64,000 nucleotides of DNA, taken from Bacillus litorisediminis (GTDB lineage Bacteria; Bacillota; Bacilli; Bacillales; JC228). Shown here one piece after another: positions 25,084-33,037 of this stretch. The DNA is taken from contig NZ_JAKZKT010000016.1 of the NCBI RefSeq assembly GCF_022808645.1, positions 1-64,000 of the forward strand, read 5' to 3'. Position 1 is the stretch's first letter, and each line of letters begins with the position of its first letter. The notes under the pieces are model-generated. The model searched no databases. It saw nothing but the letters and a program-made list of their open reading frames with translations, and was not told where the DNA came from. The translations under genes and the position numbers were made by a program.

Positions 25084-25731
25084 ATGAAACATGAGTTGTT
25101 GACTAAAATCTTAGATTCAGGTGTAGTTGCTGTTGTCCGTCGGATCGACAAAGATAAAGTCATGAATGTAATTGCAGCTCTTGTCGAAGGCGGCATTACG
25201 GGGATTGAAATGACGATGGATTCCGATGACGTGCTAAATACAATTACAAAGGCAAAGCAAGAATTTGCAGATCGGGCCGTTATTGGGGCAGGTACAGTTT
25301 TAGATGGTGAATCTGCTAAACTTGCAATTCAGGCAGGAGCAGAATTTATATTTGCGCCAACCTTAAATCAGCAAACCATTGCTGTTTCGAATCGATATGG
25401 GAAGATTGCAATTCCCGGAGTTTTTACGCCCACTGAAATTCTTCAAGCCCATGAATGGGGGGCAGATCTAGTTAAGGTCTTTCCAGCGAGTGTTCTCGGG
25501 AGTCAATTTATAAAAGATGTACGGGGACCGCTTGGACACATTCCCATGATGCCAACGGGCGGTATCCATCTTGGAAATGTTGAGGAGTATATCAAGGCGG
25601 GTGCAGTTGCTGTCGGAGTCGGCGGTTCTTTATTAAATAAAGAATGGATTCAAAATGAAGATTGGCCGCAGCTTGCCGTTCTTGCAAAGCAATATGTTGA
25701 AAAAGTGAAAGCAGCTAGAAACAACAAATGA
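25084..25731 (+). CDS. kdgA: KDPG/KHG aldolase
   Basis: 215 residues from ATG 25084 (AAGGAG 9 bp upstream); ATG 25078 is in frame but only 3 bp from that site. A class I (beta/alpha)8 aldolase cleaving 2-keto-3-deoxy-6-phosphogluconate to pyruvate and glyceraldehyde 3-phosphate. Visible: VAVVRR at the start, the Glu in GITGIEMTM, GAGTVLD, and the Schiff-base Lys in DLVKVFPAS, then MPTGGIHLGNVEEY for phosphate binding. It is the last gene of the operon and is followed by a strong terminator. Confidence 0.9.
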   Translation: MKHELLTKILDSGVVAVVRRIDKDKVMNVIAALVEGGITGIEMTMDSDDVLNTITKAKQEFADRAVIGAGTVLDGESAKLAIQAGAEFIFAPTLNQQTIAVSNRYGKIAIPGVFTPTEILQAHEWGADLVKVFPASVLGSQFIKDVRGPLGHIPMMPTGGIHLGNVEEYIKAGAVAVGVGGSLLNKEWIQNEDWPQLAVLAKQYVEKVKAARNNK

Positions 25732-25745
25732 ACTTTTCTTCAACG

Positions 25746-25776
25746 AAGAAGAAACCTTTTTTAGGTTTCTTCTTTC
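25746..25776 (+). terminator. Terminator of the KDG operon
   Basis: AAGAAGAAACCT (25746-25757) pairs perfectly with AGGTTTCTTCTT (25763-25774) around six T's. Confidence 0.8.
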
Positions 25777-25853
25777 TGCTTTTAAATTAGCGATTCTGCT
25801 GTATAATAGGAGAGTCACAGCTTAAGAGATACTTTCGGGAAAGAGGGAGCAGA

Positions 25854-26780
25854 GTGAAAAAACCTCATATCTATTTGATGCTGACTGGTGTTATGATGCT
25901 CTGGGGATTCAATGTTTCGATTCTGAAAACATTGGTTGAAAATGTAAGTCCTGTTACAATGACATCATTACGGATTTTTAGTGCCAGTATCTGTGTGCTT
26001 TTGATTATGTATTTTTTACATATTTTCAGAAAGCCCACAAAGAAAGAGTGGAAGTATATCATTGGGGGGAGCTTGTTAAATGTTGTCGGCCATCATTATT
26101 TTTTATCGATCGGGCTAACTGAAACATCCGCGACCAATGGAGCATTGGTTTTAGGAATGGGTCCTCTTTTAACGGCAATTATGACGCTTATTTTTTTACG
26201 TCAAAAACCCTCTTTTATCAGATTATCAGGCTTTATTTTAGGAAGTATAGGTGTTTCGATAACGGTTTTGTCAGGAAGTGAAGGCTTAGCTGGCTTATCG
26301 ATTGGGGATATTCATGTATTTTTATCTATTTTCGTGCAGGCCGGGAGCTTTATTATGATTAGTAAAGCAGCGAAATCAATTGACCCTCGGTTATTAACCG
26401 GCTATATGCTCCTTTTTGGATCAATTCTATTATTTATCATCGGCATATGGAGCGAGCCTAGCGGTTTAAGTGAATTCTTCAATATGCCATGGGAGCTCTG
26501 GTTTTTATTTTTTATCTCAGCCATCTTTGGTACTGCAGTTGGCCATATGCTCTATAATTATGCAATCGGACAAACTGGACCGGCAGAAGCAGCCATCTTT
26601 ATTAATCTGAACACATTTTTTGCACTGCTAGGTACTTCATTATTTTTACATGAAAAGATTACTAGCTCGCATTTAATTGGATTAGTATTTATTATCACAG
26701 GGGTCATTATGGGCTCAGGTGCTTTAGAAGAAATGAAAAATAAAACCAAATGGAAGAAGAACGTTCCATTGGCTAAATAA
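25854..26780 (+). CDS. EamA/DMT-family transporter
   Basis: 308 residues, ten predicted membrane helices arranged as two EamA repeats (about 5-140 and 150-290). Typical features: ALVLGMGPLLTAIMTL at the end of the first repeat and AAIFINLNTFFALLGTSLFL in the second. Starts at GTG 25854 with AGAGGGAG upstream, and a TATAAT at 25802-25807 may be its -10. DMT members export metabolites or amino acids, and the cargo is not deducible. It lies directly after the KDG operon but behind its terminator, with its own promoter. Confidence 0.85.
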   Translation: MKKPHIYLMLTGVMMLWGFNVSILKTLVENVSPVTMTSLRIFSASICVLLIMYFLHIFRKPTKKEWKYIIGGSLLNVVGHHYFLSIGLTETSATNGALVLGMGPLLTAIMTLIFLRQKPSFIRLSGFILGSIGVSITVLSGSEGLAGLSIGDIHVFLSIFVQAGSFIMISKAAKSIDPRLLTGYMLLFGSILLFIIGIWSEPSGLSEFFNMPWELWFLFFISAIFGTAVGHMLYNYAIGQTGPAEAAIFINLNTFFALLGTSLFLHEKITSSHLIGLVFIITGVIMGSGALEEMKNKTKWKKNVPLAK

Positions 26781-26806
26781 AAAAGCGGGATATCCCGCTT
26801 TTTTTA
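26781..26806. terminator. Bidirectional terminator
   Basis: AAAAGCGGGATATCCCGCTTTT, a perfect palindrome between convergent genes, flanked by A's and T's. Confidence 0.85.
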
Positions 26807-27565
26807 ATCCATTAGTTGTCCTCCGTTAATTTCGATATGTTCACCACATATATAGCTTGCATAGTCTGATGCCAGGAAAAGGACTGCTCCTGCAATTTCT
26901 TCTGGTGTCCCTTCCCTGCCAATTGGAATCCCTTTTACAAACTGATCCCTTACTTTATCTGGCGAGAATTTATCATGGAATGGCGTACTTATTACACCAG
27001 GATTTATTCCATTTACGCGGATATGATAAGGAAGCAATTCTTTGGCTAAGCCTTTTGTTAAAGTCATGACAGCTCCTTTAGCAGAGGCGTAATGGATGGC
27101 TCCAGGACCGCCTCCATTACGGGCAGCAACAGACGCTGTATTAATAATAACGCCTCCGCCTTGATTTTTCATAATCGGAACAACCTCTTGAGTAGATAAG
27201 AAGATGGATTTTACATTTACATTATATACATGGTCCCATACTTCTTCACTCAGTTCTTCAAATGGGCATCGTTCTACCATTGAACCGGCGTTATTAATTA
27301 ATATATCGACGCGTCCATACACCTCTAAGACCTTAGCATATAATTTTTTTACATCAGAAGCAGACGTAACATCAGCTTTGACAGAAATGGCATCTCCGCC
27401 CATCTCTTGTATATCCGAAACCACCTGGTTTGCTTTTTCTTCATTCGTCAAATAATGAACGACTACGCTTGCCCCCGCTGCACCAAAACCTTTTGCTATG
27501 GCTGCTCCAATCCCTGTACTTCCCCCTGTAACTAAGGCAACCTTGTCACGAAATGATAGATTCAT
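26804..27565 (-). CDS. Short-chain dehydrogenase/reductase (SDR, classical)
   Basis: 253 residues from ATG 27565 behind GAGAGGAATCC; the frame extends upstream but without a ribosome binding site. Rossmann motif TGGSTGIG at 13-20, NNAG at 91-94, catalytic Ser145, Tyr159 and Lys163 (YASAK), and the C-terminal FLASDYASYICGEHIEINGG. It is a cytosolic NAD(P)-dependent oxidoreductase of the glucose dehydrogenase/FabG/KduD type. Because it lies next to the KDG operon, a KduD-like role in uronate breakdown is conceivable, but it is convergent with the neighbour and separately expressed. Substrate open. Confidence 0.85.
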   Translation of the reverse strand: MNLSFRDKVALVTGGSTGIGAAIAKGFGAAGASVVVHYLTNEEKANQVVSDIQEMGGDAISVKADVTSASDVKKLYAKVLEVYGRVDILINNAGSMVERCPFEELSEEVWDHVYNVNVKSIFLSTQEVVPIMKNQGGGVIINTASVAARNGGGPGAIHYASAKGAVMTLTKGLAKELLPYHIRVNGINPGVISTPFHDKFSPDKVRDQFVKGIPIGREGTPEEIAGAVLFLASDYASYICGEHIEINGGQLMD

Positions 27566-27819
27566 GAGGATTCCTCTCTTTCGATAATATTTAATCTGTA
27601 TCACACAAATTTCATTTTACTATGTAAGTCAGAAGAAGTCCCAAAAAAGGAAATAATGGACAAAGAATTAAAGTAAAACTAGTCGATTAAATATATAAAA
27701 TAGTACCTTTTTCCCTTATTTAACAAAGATGAAATAATTCCTCCAATTCTCGAATTATTTATTGTAGACTATTAATACAGAAATTTTAGAAATATTATTT
27801 TGGGGGAAGGGGTAAAGAC

Positions 27820-29634
27820 ATGAAGTCAATTGGCATTAAACCATTTTTACATGTACGTACAGCTAGGAATCCTGTCTATAGTCCCGATGGGGAAGTAATC
27901 AGTTTTTTAACCGATTATACGGGCCTGCCCCAAGTATGGGATATAAAGAGAGGTGATTCATGGCCATCTCAGGTATCCTTTACTGATGATAGAATCATGT
28001 TTGTTGATTATATAGCGAATACTTCGCAACGAATTATCGGAATGGATCAAGGTGTAAATGAGCGACAGCAGCTATATCTTCTATTAAATGATGGGGAATT
28101 AAAGCCTTTAACGGATTCACCTGATCATATTCACCATTATGGTGGAAGCTCGCCTAATGGAGAATGGATTGCCTGGTCCAGTAACCGCCGAAATCCATCT
28201 TATTTTGATATCTACATCCAAAATATTGAGACCTATGAAACGAGACAAATTTTCACAGAAAATGGTACATACTCTGCACTAAAATGGCATCCGAACGGAG
28301 TAACTTTATTAATTCAAAAAACCAATTCCAATTTGGATAATGACCTGGGTCTGCTCGATATTCAAACTGGTTCAGTGACTTGGATTACTCCTCATCAGGA
28401 TGAGGCCCATTTTTCGTCTCCTCATTTTAGTGCGGATGGTAAAAAGCTTTATGTTTTGTCGAATCGGGGACGGGAATTTACTGGTCTTGGCGTGATAGAT
28501 TTAATTTCGAAAGATTTTTCCTGGGTCGATCAGCGGAACTGGGACATCGAAGGATTAGTGATGAGCAAGGATAAAATGATGCTGGCTTACACCGTAAATG
28601 AAGGCGGCATTTCTAAAGGAATAATCCTCGATCTGGAGCACTACACTTATTCTACGTGGGATACCCCAATGGGAATGATCTCTGATCTGGCTTTTTCCCC
28701 AGATCATTCTAAATTAGCTTACGTATTAAATGGCGCTAAATATCCTTCCGATATATGGGAGCTTGACTTACAAACGATGCGGGCAGAAAGAGTTACATTT
28801 GTCTCGCATTCAGCAGTGGTCAGCGACCGTTTGATTGAACCAGAGCTGATTCATTATTCATCCTTTGATGACCTAGAAGTTCCTGCCTTTTATTATCTTC
28901 CGAAAAATAATGGAGGAAGCTGTAAGATTCCGGTGGTTGTATTTGTTCATGGCGGGCCAGAGAGTCAAATCCGTCCTGTCTATAATCCGTTTCTGCAATA
29001 TTTTCTGAGTCGCGGTTATGCGGTCTGTACACCGAATGTCCGGGGAAGTACCGGTTATGGAAAGACCTATAGTCATTTAGATGATGTTCGAAAACGGATG
29101 GATTCGGTTAAAGATTTGGCCTATCTTGTTGAATGGTTAAAGGAGGAAGGCAATGCCGATCCCGAACAGATTGCGATTATGGGGCGCAGTTATGGCGGCT
29201 TTATGGTGCTTGCAGCCATTACTCATTTTCCGAGATTTTGGTCTGCAGCGATTGACATTGTTGGAATTTCAAGTTTCCGGACCTTTCTGCAAAATACAAG
29301 TCCATGGCGACGCAAGTTAAGAGAAGCTGAATATGGGAGCATCGAGAAAGACGGCGACTTTTTTGATGAAATTGACCCGCTTCATCGAATTGATGCGATT
29401 CAATGTCCCCTGCTCGTTCTTCATGGTGCCAATGATCCGCGTGTGCCAATCGAAGAGGCTGAACAAATTGTTGAAAAACTAAAGCAAAGAAGTCACCCTG
29501 TAGAATATATCCGCTTTGAAGATGAAGGTCATTTCTTTGTGAAATTGAAAAATAACATCACCGCCTATACGGCTGTAGCTGATTTTCTGGATAAGTATAT
29601 GGGGGCAAAACACACCAATGGCCATTCAGATTAA
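27820..29634 (+). CDS. S9-family prolyl oligopeptidase / acylaminoacyl peptidase
   Basis: 604 residues. A beta-propeller occupies about 10-340 with recurring SPDG- and WHPNG-type blades (YSPDGEVISFLT, SPNGEWIAWSSN, FSADGKKLYVLS). The C-terminal alpha/beta-hydrolase has the catalytic triad Ser457 in GRSYGGF, Asp539 in GANDPRVP and His571 in DEGHFF. No signal peptide, hence a cytosolic peptidase for short peptides. It resembles B. subtilis YuxL-like enzymes by domain order. GGGGGAAGGGG precedes the start. Monocistronic: a repeat-bearing foreign patch follows. Confidence 0.85.
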   Translation: MKSIGIKPFLHVRTARNPVYSPDGEVISFLTDYTGLPQVWDIKRGDSWPSQVSFTDDRIMFVDYIANTSQRIIGMDQGVNERQQLYLLLNDGELKPLTDSPDHIHHYGGSSPNGEWIAWSSNRRNPSYFDIYIQNIETYETRQIFTENGTYSALKWHPNGVTLLIQKTNSNLDNDLGLLDIQTGSVTWITPHQDEAHFSSPHFSADGKKLYVLSNRGREFTGLGVIDLISKDFSWVDQRNWDIEGLVMSKDKMMLAYTVNEGGISKGIILDLEHYTYSTWDTPMGMISDLAFSPDHSKLAYVLNGAKYPSDIWELDLQTMRAERVTFVSHSAVVSDRLIEPELIHYSSFDDLEVPAFYYLPKNNGGSCKIPVVVFVHGGPESQIRPVYNPFLQYFLSRGYAVCTPNVRGSTGYGKTYSHLDDVRKRMDSVKDLAYLVEWLKEEGNADPEQIAIMGRSYGGFMVLAAITHFPRFWSAAIDIVGISSFRTFLQNTSPWRRKLREAEYGSIEKDGDFFDEIDPLHRIDAIQCPLLVLHGANDPRVPIEEAEQIVEKLKQRSHPVEYIRFEDEGHFFVKLKNNITAYTAVADFLDKYMGAKHTNGHSD

Positions 29635-30020
29635 AATCGGGAATGCTCTTCGAAAGAGGTAATTGTTTCCAAGCTGTACAGCTAGAACTACCCTAGCGGG
29701 GATAGTCTAAAAGCAACCTAGTTATGCCATCTCAAACGGACGATAGTTGTACTAGCAGGTACCATCTAGAATCATCTTTTACATCAAGAAAAGCTGGGAC
29801 CCTTTATATAGGTATGAAGTAACCTATACTGCTGGAGCAACAGTCCGATTATAAATGAAATAATGCAAGCCTCCGATTAGGGGTCCTTCCAACATTTTAA
29901 CGAAATTAAGATAAGCTCTGAATCGCCGGTTTGGCGGTTTTTTCTTATTCTAAGCTGTAAAGGTACGATCAGCGGACAAGCCAAGTAATAAAATTCTATT
30001 AAATATAGTAGACTGACTAG
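29635..30020. other. Intergenic patch of unrecognised sequence before the IS1595 remnant
   Basis: No convincing reading frame. Contains short hairpins (TATAGGT/ACCTATA at about 29817-29838; CGCC-GGTTT-GGCG followed by T's at about 29924-29946, a terminator shape). Base composition and the following transposase fragment suggest decayed mobile DNA. Nothing else can be supported. Confidence 0.4.
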
Positions 30021-30227
30021 TTTAAAAAGCCGTTTGAAAAATGGATGGACCGCTTTAATGGTGTTGCGACCAAATATTTGCAACATTATTTGGCTTGGTT
30101 CCGTTACATAGATAGCAAGGAATATGAGAATACAACGGCGAATAAGAAGAATATGTTGGTTAAATCGTGCCTGTTTACTGTGACTGACACGAACATCAAA
30201 CTTCGGCTTTCTGCTTATTCTTGTTAA
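30021..30227 (+). pseudogene. IS1595-type transposase remnant (C-terminus only)
   Basis: The frame opens after a TAG at 30018 and reads FKKPFEKWMDRFNGVATKYL then HYLAWFRYIDSKEYENTT. FNGVATKYLQ-Y-WF is the hallmark end of ISXO2/IS1595-family DDE transposases. About 68 codons remain, and the catalytic part is missing. Its stop codon falls inside the 18-bp repeat at 30221-30238, which also bounds the cassette to the right. Not functional. Confidence 0.75.
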
Positions 30228-30238
30228 GCTAACGGGAA
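30221..30238 (+). repeat. 18-bp direct repeat, left copy
   Basis: TTGTTAAGCTAACGGGAA, identical to 31177-31194. It bounds a 0.94-kb segment of higher GC and overlaps the stop codon of the transposase remnant. Confidence 0.8.
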
Positions 30239-30369
30239 GAATTGTTTAATCACCATCCTCCGTTTAACTAAAGTTGTATTCGGTAGGGCTTGGACCTTGC
30301 ACCTTAGCAATCTATAAGAAACCGGGCCTAGTGTTCATTGATAAAATATACACAGAAAGGGGGGTGAAT

Positions 30370-30921
30370 ATGGGACGTTTAATCCTGCAGATGAATGTGA
30401 CACTGGACGGTTGCTGTGACCACACGCAGGTGATTGCGGATGAGGAGCTCCACCAGTATACGGTGGACCTGATGGACCAGTCCGATGGTCTTCTTTTTGG
30501 ACGTAAAATCTACCAGCTGATGGAAAGTGCCTGGCCAGCCATTGCCAGCAGCGGCGATGGACCTCAATTCATGGTCGACTTCGCACACAAGCTCGATCGG
30601 AAACCCAAGTACGTCTTCTCGCGGAAGCTGGATCACGTGTCGTGGCAGAATTCTTTCTTGTTGAAGGGGCCTGTTTCCGAGGAGGTGCCACAACTTATGG
30701 CAGAAGGGAAGAACCTAGTCGTTAACGGCGGTCCCGGCCTCGGTTCCACCCTGGCACAACTAGGCTTGGTGGATGAGTATCACTTCCTGGTACAGCCAAT
30801 CGTTGCCGGACGTGGCCCCCAATTATTGGGGGGAGTTCGTGATCGACTGAATCTGAAGCTGAGCGGGACCAAATCCTTCGGCTCCGGCGTCGTGCTGCTC
30901 CGATATACGCCCGTTCGTTGA
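30370..30921 (+). CDS. Dihydrofolate reductase family protein (RibD C-terminal-like)
   Basis: 183 residues from ATG 30370 behind GAAAGGGGGGTGA; the longer frame from 30274 lacks a start signal. RibD_C/YyaP-like fold: MGRLILQMNVTLDGCCD at the N-terminus, LLFGRKIYQLME, YVFSRKLDHVSWQNS, the dinucleotide loop NLVVNGGPGLGSTLAQLGL and VAGRGPQLL near the end. Such proteins are NAD(P)H-dependent reductases of unclear substrate, not classical trimethoprim-target DHFR. GC content (about 55 percent in a sampled stretch) is visibly above the surroundings, and the gene lies between exact 18-bp repeats, so it looks like a horizontally acquired passenger. Confidence 0.8.
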   Translation: MGRLILQMNVTLDGCCDHTQVIADEELHQYTVDLMDQSDGLLFGRKIYQLMESAWPAIASSGDGPQFMVDFAHKLDRKPKYVFSRKLDHVSWQNSFLLKGPVSEEVPQLMAEGKNLVVNGGPGLGSTLAQLGLVDEYHFLVQPIVAGRGPQLLGGVRDRLNLKLSGTKSFGSGVVLLRYTPVR

Positions 30922-31176
30922 CTGCTTGGCTGATCACTGTAGCTTGGCACTGCCAGACGAATATGTACGAGCACAAGATGAAGCCGGCAAACATTTGTCG
31001 GCTGCTTCGTTTATATCACGAGGAGCATCTCTGTTCCCAACCTGGTAGGGTAAGATATAGTTAATGTCGCGAGAGACAGATCTTTCCTCCGCTGAACCGC
31101 CTGTTATGACAAACTGCCTGAGGTGGAGCAGGAGGTCAATACGATGAGCGAAGGAAACGGACAACCCTACATCAGT

Positions 31177-31194
31177 TTGTTAAGCTAACGGGAA
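31177..31194 (+). repeat. 18-bp direct repeat, right copy
   Basis: Exact second copy of TTGTTAAGCTAACGGGAA in the same orientation as 30221-30238. It again overlaps the stop codon of a truncated reading frame. Confidence 0.8.
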
Positions 31195-31207
31195 ACGAAA
31201 GCTCAAT

Positions 31208-31234
31208 AAACCGCCTTTTTATCTAGGCGGTTTT
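31208..31234 (+). terminator. Terminator at the cassette edge
   Basis: AAACCGCC (31208-31215) pairs with GGCGGTTT (31226-31233), then TT. Confidence 0.7.
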
Positions 31235-31350
31235 CTTATCGTTAAAAATCAACATTAGAATTTAACATAGCCTTTTTAAAAGATAAGAAGGGATAATTAT
31301 AACAAAATGATTTTTGCGGGGTTTGGATAAAATGGTCCAAAGAAAAAAGC

Positions 31351-31379
31351 AAAAAAATAGACTCTGGTTCCCCAGAGTC
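31351..31379 (-). terminator. Terminator of the M14 carboxypeptidase gene
   Basis: GACTCTGG (31360-31367) pairs with CCAGAGTC (31372-31379), loop TTCC. On the minus strand it is followed by TATTTTTTT (31351-31359). Confidence 0.8.
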
Positions 31380-31425
31380 AATACTTTCAACGAAAGCTTA
31401 ATCCTGCTTTTCAAACTACTTAATT

Positions 31426-32460
31426 TTAATAGCTGTAATGCTGTTCAGGCAGATTATCATAGAAGGTTGGGTCTGCGGTCAAGATAGAGCCATCTGTGAT
31501 TGCCTTTGCAGTTGAATCCATTGCAATGACCGCCTGTTTGATAAGGTAACCATTTGATTTTTGGCCTAAAACATAAGGCTCATAAGAATGGTCAGCCATT
31601 CCCCGCATTTCAAACAGAATCACTGGAATATTGTACTGAAGCGCTATTGCGTTTGATGCAACGGCAGTATTGGTGGTTGGTGCGTCATACTTGAGAACGA
31701 AAGCCCATCCCTTCGAATTCACGCTTTCAACAACGACAGAGGCAAGTTGTTTGGACTTTTCTAGAACTTCAGGGTCAACATTAGGGTGGTAAGGAGCGAG
31801 AACGGAAGCTGACGTCAGTTTTCCAAAATAGTCCTCCTGTGTTCCTTGATGATGCATATCAATCATGTAATCAATTTTATATTTTTGCAGCACGTTATCA
31901 TGCAACGCTTGAGTCTCAGGGGCTGCTTTGTTTACATGGTCGCGGTTCAAATCGATTCTGTCCGCGTTATAGCGGGTAAGATGGCGGCCGCTCCCCATAT
32001 AATTATCTAGCGAGAAGTTGACATCTCCCATCGCTCCATCCGCATTCAGCATAGGTACAATAAGGATATTCACGTTCTTTAGCATGTCTTTGATTGGTTT
32101 GCTGTCGGAACCCAAGTACTGGATATAATCGAGTGCTCCTTCAGTCGTCAGGGCTTCATTCCCATGCTGCTGGGTTAAAAACAGAATAGTAGGGTTTTCC
32201 GGATTCGTTATGTATTTGACTAGAAAGAGATCTCTTCCTTTCACGGTCTGCCCAATGACTTCCAATTCCATATGATTTTGTTTTTCATCTTCTTTCTTTA
32301 GAAAATCTGCCATCTGGTCATATGTTGTCAACATAGCGGTCTGTACAGTTTCCTTACCATTGACATCAGGTCCTTCCCCGACCGCCAATGCTGGGGACAG
32401 AGCAAAGCCGGAGCTTGCCAGGACCGCAGAAAGCGATAGCGCAACAATCTTTTTATTCAT
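31426..32460 (-). CDS. Secreted M14-family zinc carboxypeptidase
   Basis: 344 residues with a signal peptide (MNKKIVALSLSAVLASSGFA, cleavage near ALA-VG at 26). The zinc site H99xxE102 is in QQHGNEAL, the third ligand is His203 or His204 in DMHHQG, and the catalytic Glu284 is in ILFEMRG. ADRIDLNRDH provides the Arg/Asn substrate-binding element. It should release C-terminal residues from peptides or peptidoglycan-derived peptides outside the cell. TAGGAGGATGC precedes the ATG. Monocistronic with its own terminator. Confidence 0.87.
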   Translation of the reverse strand: MNKKIVALSLSAVLASSGFALSPALAVGEGPDVNGKETVQTAMLTTYDQMADFLKKEDEKQNHMELEVIGQTVKGRDLFLVKYITNPENPTILFLTQQHGNEALTTEGALDYIQYLGSDSKPIKDMLKNVNILIVPMLNADGAMGDVNFSLDNYMGSGRHLTRYNADRIDLNRDHVNKAAPETQALHDNVLQKYKIDYMIDMHHQGTQEDYFGKLTSASVLAPYHPNVDPEVLEKSKQLASVVVESVNSKGWAFVLKYDAPTTNTAVASNAIALQYNIPVILFEMRGMADHSYEPYVLGQKSNGYLIKQAVIAMDSTAKAITDGSILTADPTFYDNLPEQHYSY

Positions 32461-33037
32461 ACTGCATCCTCCTATATTTTGAATAATAAAGCTATTATAA
32501 ATTGAAATATTTTAATTTTCTAATTATAGTTGTGTTTATTAGGAAAAATGAATCGATAGACTAATAAGAGATGACGTTGATAGGTCATATGGAGGATGCC
32601 AAACTTTAAATAAATGTAACTTTTTTTGATTTGTATGGTCGATTATTGAAGATAAAGACAAACAGGAGGGGCGATTGGATTTCCTTCAACGTACTAGAAT
32701 CTTTTATAAACTTCTGCGTAGGAAAGGGTATCCCACCTCCCCTTGAAAGGAGATAGATTGACAATATTAAAGAGCATAGCAAATTATTCGGAATGAGGAA
32801 AAAATGCAGGAGATACATACTTCCTGCATTTTCCATTTTCATTTAAGTATCTGATCCTAATAAAATGGGCAACTGAAAATAACAGCTAAATTTCAAAAAT
32901 AGTTAAAATTTTGACCGGAAAGCGGTATGATGGAGTATATAAAAATATTTAGATGTCCGAAGTATTTTTTTACATGTGCTTTTTAAAGCGGTTTTTCAAC
33001 CTGGCTTATTCATAAGGTGATAGTTTGGAGGATTCAT
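32461..33037. other. Intergenic region with one hairpin
   Basis: A stem AAATGCAGGA (32802-32811) / TCCTGCATTT (32822-32831) forms a terminator-like hairpin. A minus-strand open frame of 78 codons (32606-32842) overlaps it and lacks support. The right half is the leader of the ABC exporter operon, with TTGACC at 32911 and a TATATA near 32936 as a weak promoter candidate. Confidence 0.5.

Larger units (their letters stand above)
30922..31425. other. Right part of the foreign cassette and terminator region
   Basis: No intact gene. A GC-rich hairpin (GCCGGCAAA/TTTGTCGGC) lies at about 30983-31004. A short frame ends ...GNGQPYISLLS at 31187, its stop inside the second 18-bp repeat. After 31195 the sequence returns to AT-rich host type with terminators at 31208-31234 and 31360-31379. 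Confidence 0.5.

Noticed and set aside
30370-30921. Trimethoprim-resistance dihydrofolate reductase
   Set aside because: The sequence is of the RibD C-terminal/YyaP type, not the DfrA/FolA type, so no resistance role can be claimed.
32606-32842. Minus-strand ORF of 78 codons between the carboxypeptidase and the ABC exporter
   Set aside because: No good ribosome binding site, it overlaps a hairpin, and composition is like translated AT-rich intergenic DNA.
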